Positions 59,056 to 64,000 of a stretch of 64,000 nt of DNA are shown here, piece by piece. Source of the stretch: Karalla daura (lineage: Eukaryota; Chordata; Actinopteri; Chaetodontiformes; Leiognathidae); the NCBI GenBank assembly GCA_029224185.1, contig JANZKI010000145.1:1-64000 (forward strand), written 5' to 3'. The translations under genes were made by a program, and so were the position numbers. Each line of letters starts with the position of its first letter. The first letter of the stretch is position 1. Under the pieces are notes generated by a model. That model saw only the letters and a program-made list of their open reading frames with translations, searched no databases and was not told where the DNA came from.

Positions 59056-59757
59056 GCCCAACTAGGCGATCTAAACACTGTTTTGGCCTGTTGATGCACT
59101 GCGTAATGGCCGATGGTGAATGCGTCAACACACTTTTTCAAAGCGCTTTTCCCCACCGTTTCCTACGCAGGGGGCTGTAAATAGGCCCAACTAGGCGTTC
59201 TAAACATTGTTTAGGCCTGTTGCAGTACTGCGTAATGGCCGATGGTGAATGCGTCAACACACTTTTTCAAAGCGCTTTTCCCCACCGTTTCCAATGCAGG
59301 GGGTTGTAAACAGGCCCAACTAGGCGTTTTAAACACTTTTTAGGCCTGTTGCTGCACTAGTAAGTGGCCCATGGTGAATGCGTCAACACACTTTTTCAAA
59401 GCGCTTTTCCCCAACGTTTCTTACGCAGGGGGCTGTAAACAGGCCCAACTAGGCGTTCTAAACACTGTTTAGGCCTGTTGCTGCACTGCGTAATGGCCCA
59501 TGGTGAATGCGTCAACACACTTTTTCAAAGCGCTTTTTCCCACCGTTTCTGATGCAGGGGGCTGTAAACAGGCCCAACTAGGCGTTCTAAACACTGTTTA
59601 GGCCTGTTGCTGCACTGCGTAATGGCCCATGGTGAATGCGTCAACACACTTTTTCAAAGCGCTTTTTCCCACCGTTTCTGATGCAGGGGGCTGTAAACAG
59701 GCCCAACTAGGCGTTCTAAACACTGTTTAGGCCTGTTGCTGCACTGCGTATTGGCCA
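59056..59757 (+). repeat. Short family A stretch
   Basis: About five and a half units: e/d mosaic, e (with private CAGTACTG), a, b, b, then B4. No c-d pair is present between these two B blocks. Confidence 0.94.
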
Positions 59758-60081
59758 ATGGTGCATGTGTCAAACTTTTTCAAAGCGCTTTTCCCCACAT
59801 TCCCCTATGCAGGGGGCTTTAAACAGGCTCAAATAAGCATTCTAAACACTTTTCAGGCCTGTTGCTGCACTCTGTCTTTGCCAATGGTGCATGTGTCAAC
59901 AAACTTTTTGAAAGCGCTTTTCCCCACAGTCTCCCATGAAGGGGGCTGTAAACAGGCTCAAATAAGCGTTCTAAACACTGTTTTGGCCTGTTGCTGCACT
60001 GCGTATTGGCCAATGGCGCATGTGTCAAACTTTTTCAATGCGCTTTTCCCCACCGTTTCCTACGCAGGGGGCTGTAAATAG
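59758..60081 (+). repeat. Family B block 23 (B4-B5-B6)
   Basis: Counterpart of the block at 55390 at +4368 with CCACATTCCCC, but with an intact B6, so the frame runs its full 107 codons. Confidence 0.93.
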
Positions 60082-61170
60082 GCCCAACTCGGCGTTCTAA
60101 ACATTGTTTAGGCCTGTTGCTGCACTGCGTAATGGCCGATGGTGAATGCGTCAACACACTTTTTCAAAGCGCTTTTCCCCACCGTTTCCGATGCAGGGGG
60201 TTGTAAACAGGCCCAACTAGGCGTTTTAAACACTGTTTAGGCCTGTTGCTGCACTGCGTAATGGCCCATGGTGAATGCGTCAACACACTTTTTCAAAGCG
60301 CTTTTTCCCACCGTTTCCTACGCAGGGGGCTGTAAACAGGCCCAACTAGGCGTTCTAAACACTGTTTAGGCCTGTTGCTGCACTGCGTCATGGCCAATGG
60401 TGAATGCGTCAACACACTTTTTCAAAGCGCTTATCCTCACCATTTCCGACGCAGGGGGCTGTAAACAGGCCCAACTAGGCGATCTAAACACTGTTTTGGC
60501 CTGTTGATGCACTGCGTAATGGCCGATGGTGAATGCGTCAACACACTTTTTCAAAGCGCTTTTCCCCACCGTTTCCAATGCAGGGGGTTGTAAACAGGCC
60601 CAACTAGGCGTTTTAAACACTTTTTAGGCCTGTTGCTGCACTAGTAAGTGGCCCATGGTGAATGCGTCAACACACTTTTTCAAAGCGCTTTTCCCCAACG
60701 TTTCTTACGCAGGGGGCTGTAAACAGGCCCAACTAGGCGTTCTAAACACTGTTTAGGCCTGTTGCTGCACTGCGTAATGGCCCATGGTGAATGCGTCAAC
60801 ACACTTTTTCAAAGCGCTTTTTCCCACCGTTTCTGATGCAGGGGGCTGTAAACAGGCCCAACTAGGCGTTCTAAACACTGTTTAGGCCTGTTGCTGCACT
60901 GCGTCATGGCCAATGGTGAATGCGTCAACACACTTTTTCAAAGCGCTTATCCTCACCGTTTCCGACGCAGGGGGCTGTAAACAGGCCCAACTAGGCGATC
61001 TAAACACTGTTTTGGCCTGTTGATGCACTGCGTAATGGCCGATGGTGAATGCGTCAACACACTTTTTCAAAGCGCTTTTCCCCACCGTTTCCTACGCAGG
61101 GGGCTGTAAATAGGCCCAACTAGGCGTTCTAAATATTGTTTAGGCCTGTTGCAGCACTGCGTCTTAGCCA
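60082..61170 (+). repeat. Family A stretch
   Basis: It begins with the AACTCGGCG marker. c-d pairs begin at 60366 and 60882, 516 bp (four units) apart, because the first d is fused to e. Confidence 0.94.
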
Positions 61171-61623
61171 ATGGTGCATGTGTCAACAAACCTTTTCAAA
61201 GCGCTTTTCCCCACAGTCTCCCATAAAGGGGGCTGTAAAATGGCTCAAATGAGCGTTCTAAACACTTTTCAGGCCTGTTGCTGCACTGCGTATTGGCCAA
61301 TGGTGCATGTGTCAAACTTTTTCAAAGCGCTTTTCCCCACAGTCCCCTATGCAGGGGGCTTTAAACAGGCTCAAATAAGCATTCTAAACACTTTTCAGGC
61401 CTGTTGCTGCACTCTGTCTTTGCCAATGGTGCATGTGTCAACAAACTTTTTGAAAGCGCTTTTCCCCACAGTCTCCCATGAAGGGGGCTGTAAACAGGCT
61501 CAAATAAGCGTTCTAAACACTGTTTTGGCCTGTTGCTGCACTGCGTATTGGCCAATGGCGCATGTGTCAAACTTTTTCAATGCGCTTTTCCCCACCGTTT
61601 CCTACGCAGGGGGCTGTAAATAG
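61171..61623 (+). repeat. Family B block 24 (B3-B4-B5-B6), last in window
   Basis: I-lineage block entered from e. No private change was noticed in the open frame compared with block 21. Confidence 0.93.
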
Positions 61624-64000
61624 GCCCAACTAGGCGTTCTAAACATTGTTTAGGCCTGTTGCTGCACTGCGTAATGGCCGATGGTGAATGCGTCAACACA
61701 CTTTTTCAAAGCGCTTTTCCCCACCGTTTCCAATGCAGGGGGTTGTAAACAGGCCCAACTAGGCGTTTTAAACACTGTTTAGGCCTGTTGCTGCACTGCG
61801 TAAAGGCCCATGGTGAATGCGTCAACACACTTTTTCAAAGCGCTTTTTCCCACCGTTTCTGATGCAGGGGGCTGTAAACAGGCCCAACTAGGCGATCTAA
61901 ACACTGTTTAGGCCTGTTGCTGCACTGCGTCATGGCCAATGGTGAATGCGTCAACACACTTTTTCAAAGCGCTTATCCTCACCGTTTCCGACGCAGGGGG
62001 CTGTAAACAGGCCCAACTAGGCGATCTAAACACTGTTTTGGCCTGTTGATGCACTGCGTAATGGCCGATGGTGAATGCGTCAACACACTTTTTCAAAGCG
62101 CTTTTCCCCACCGTTTCCAATGCAGGGGGTTGTAAACAGGCCCAACTAGGCGTTTTAAACACTGTTTAGGCCTGTTGCTGCACTGCGTAATGGCCCATGG
62201 TGAATGCGTCAACACACTTTTTCAAAGCGCTTTTTCCCACCGTTTCTGATGCAGGGGGCTGTAAACAGGCCCAACTAGGCGTTCTAAACACTGTTTAGGC
62301 CTGTTGCTGCACTGCGTCATGGCCAATGGTGAATGCGTCAACACACTTTTTCAAAGCGCTTATCCTCACCGTTTCCGACGCAGGGGGCTGTAAACAGGCC
62401 CAACTAGGCGATCTAAACACTGTTTTGGCCTGTTGATGCACTGCGTAATGGCCGATGGTGAATGCGTCAACACACTTTTTCAAAGCGCTTTTCCCCACCG
62501 TTTCCTACGCAGGGGGCTGTAAATAGGCCCAACTAGGCGTTCTAAACATTGTTTAGGCCTGTTGCAGCACTGCGTAATGGCCGATGGTGAATGCGTCAAC
62601 ACACTTTTTCAAAGCGCTTTTCCCCACCGTTTCCAATGCAGGGGGTTGTAAACAGGCCCAACTAGGCGTTTTAAACACTTTTTAGGCCTGTTGCTGCACT
62701 AGTAAGTGGCCCATGGTGAATGCGTCAACACACTTTTTCAAAGCGCTTTTCCCCAACGTTTCTTACGCAGGGGGCTGTAAACAGGCCCAACTAGGCGTTC
62801 TAAACACTGTTTAGGCCTGTTGCTGCACTGCGTAATGGCCCATGGTGAATGCGTCAACACACTTTTTCAAAGCGCTTTTTCCCACCGTTTCTGATGCAGG
62901 GGGCTGTAAACAGGCCCAACTAGGCGTTCTAAACACTGTTTAGGCCTGTTGCTGCACTGCGTAATGGCCCATGGTGAATGCGTCAACACACTTTTTCAAA
63001 GCGCTTTTTCCCACCGTTTCTGATGCAGGGGGCTGTAAACAGGCCCAACTAGGCGTTCTAAACACTGTTTAGGCCTGTTGCTGCACTGCGTCATGGCCAA
63101 TGGTGAATGCGTCAATACACTTTTTCAAAGCGCTTTTCCCCACCGTTTCCTACGCAGGGGGCTGTAAATAGGCCCAACTAGGCGTTCTAAACATTGTTTA
63201 GGCCTGTTGCTGCACTGCGTAATGGCCGATGGTGAATGCGTCAACACACTTTTTCAAAGCGCTTTTCCCCACCGTTTCCTACGCAGGGGGCTGTAAATAG
63301 GCCCAACTAGGCGTTCTAAACATTGTTTAGGCCTGTTGCAGCACTGCGTAATGGCCGATGGTGAATGCGTCAACACACTTTTTCAAAGCGCTTTTCCCCA
63401 CCGTTTCCAATGCAGGGGGTTGTAAACAGGCCCAACTAGGCGTTTTAAACACTTTTTAGGCCTGTTGCTGCACTAGTAAGTGGCCCATGGTGAATGCGTC
63501 AACACACTTTTTCAAAGCGCTTTTCCCCAACGTTTCTTACGCAGGGGGCTGTAAACAGGCCCAACTAGGCGTTCTAAACACTGTTTAGGCCTGTTGCTGC
63601 ACTGCGTAATGGCCCATGGTGAATGCGTCAACACACTTTTTCAAAGCGCTTTTCCCCACCGTTTCTGATGCAGGGGGCTGTAAACAGGCCCAACTAGGCG
63701 TTTTAAACACTGTTTAGGCCTCTTGCTGCACTGCGTAATGGCCCATGGTGAATGCGTACACACTTTTTCAAAGCGCTTTTCCCCACCGTTTCCAATGCAG
63801 GGGGTTGTAAACAGGCCCAACTAGGCGTTTTAAACACTTTTTAGGCCTGTTGCTGCACTAGTAAGTGGCCCATGGTGAATGCGTCAACACACTTTTTCAA
63901 AGCGCTTTTCCCCAACGTTTCGTACGCAGGGGGCTGTAAACAGGCCCAACTAGGCGTTCTAAACACTGTTTAGGCCTGTTGCTGCACTGCGTAATGGCCC
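61624..64000 (+). repeat. Family A stretch to right edge
   Basis: c-d pairs begin at 61908 (d fused to e) and 62295, 387 bp apart, the closest spacing in the window (three units). GTAAAGGCCC near 61801 is private and GTCAATACAC appears near 63112. A unit at about 63550-63678 is a mosaic ending TTTCTGATGC after GCTTTTCCCC. From about 63670 the sequence copies 50940-51265 (offset 12735), and the window ends inside a b unit. Confidence 0.94.

Larger units (their letters stand above)
55836..59177 (+). repeat. Higher-order repeat, 1671 bp x 2
   Basis: Copies are 55836-57506 and 57507-59177 (13 x 129 - 6). Each holds c-d with CCATTTCC, one 645-bp cycle, a four-unit B block (56932, 58603) and, after B6, a unit with TAAATAGG joined to GATCTAAACACTGTTTTGG (e/d mosaic). 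Confidence 0.9.
1..64000 (+). repeat. Satellite array, 129-bp monomer, entire window
   Basis: Every stretch of the window is a copy of the same unit of about 129 bp in direct orientation. The unit starts can be followed at 1, 130, 259, then 388 onward to the last base. Length variants are few and recurrent: 126 bp (a 3-bp deletion, GTGTCAAAC), 127 bp (a 2-bp deletion, CGTACACAC) and 135 bp (a 6-bp insertion, GCAGGTGCAGGG). There is no inversion, spacer, insertion or unique flank, and both edges cut through the array. Family A to family B divergence is about 13% in a hand-aligned pair, while copies of the same subtype are identical or nearly so. Arrays of this size and homogeneity are typical of eukaryotic heterochromatin; the host and locus cannot be read from this window. 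Confidence 0.99.

Noticed and set aside
1..64000. CRISPR array
   Set aside because: Units are contiguous at 129 bp with no unique spacers, and there is no cas-like gene.
1..64000. rDNA intergenic spacer or telomeric repeat
   Set aside because: No rRNA gene, no promoter-like spacer repeats alternating with rDNA, and no short telomere motif such as TTAGGG runs.
1..64000. Transposon, integron or phage remnants
   Set aside because: No sequence departs from the monomer anywhere; no terminal repeats, target duplications or enzyme-like frames.

Overview
The whole 64 kb window is one uninterrupted satellite DNA array. I see no gene, RNA gene, transposon or single-copy sequence in it. The repeat unit is 129 bp (phase used here: each unit starts at TAAACAGGCC). 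All units run head to tail in the same orientation, about 497 copies by length, and both window edges fall inside the array. The hand-counted GC of a typical unit is about 52%. A homogenised, higher-order-organised array of this size points to eukaryotic heterochromatin (centromeric, pericentromeric, subtelomeric or knob-like). I do not recognise the monomer and cannot name the species or chromosome position.

The monomers fall into two families. Family A is the majority (diagnostic strings GAATGCGTCAACACAC, CACCGTTTC, CAACTAGGCG). Family B occurs in 24 short blocks of about 2-6 units (GTGCATGTGTCAACAAAC, CACAGTCTCC, CAGGCTCAA). A and B units differ at about 13% of positions (17 of 129 in one hand-aligned pair). 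I split A into recurring subtypes a (ACTAGTAAG), a' (TGCTAAGTGG), a'' (ACTGGTAAG), b (TAATGGCCCATGG plus TTTCTGATGC), c (GTCATGGCCAATGG plus CTTATCCTCAC), d (GATCTAAAC plus GTTGATGC), e (TAAATAGG, AAACATTG, GTTGCAGC), f (CGCTCTAAAC plus ACTACGTAATGG), g (CCTCTTGC plus GCGTACACAC, 127 bp) and h (AATGTCCGATGG, usually with GTGTACACAC, 127 bp). I split B into B1 to B6. A five-unit order a-b-c-d-e (645 bp) is the basic A-family higher-order unit; 52 c-d pairs occur in the window.

Superimposed are larger repeats identified by exact offsets and shared private variants: 2059 bp x2 (898-5015), 645 bp x3 (6046-7980), 2182 bp x2 (21093-25456), 2314 bp x3 (26616-33557), 1288 bp x2 (35622-38197), a 4.4 kb segment repeated at 5924 bp offset (31008 and 36932), 1935 bp x2 (43600-47469), 2446 bp x2 (48627-53518, with a third start at 63808), 1671 bp x2 (55836-59177) and a segment repeated at 4368 bp offset (54700 and 59068). 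This is the nested pattern expected from unequal crossing-over and local amplification.

Because 129 = 3 x 43, a reading frame stays in register from unit to unit, so open frames with a 43-residue period appear wherever in-frame stops are missing. I treat them as a by-product of the repeat. The one coding-like observation is that the B subtypes are stop-free in one plus-strand frame, their fixed indels are -3 and +6, and their consensus differences fall almost entirely at codon positions 1 and 2. The monomer also carries conserved symmetry elements (AAAGCGCTTT, CTAAACACTGTTTAG and an AACAGGCC/GGCCTGTT inverted pair) that could be protein-binding sites or structure-forming elements.
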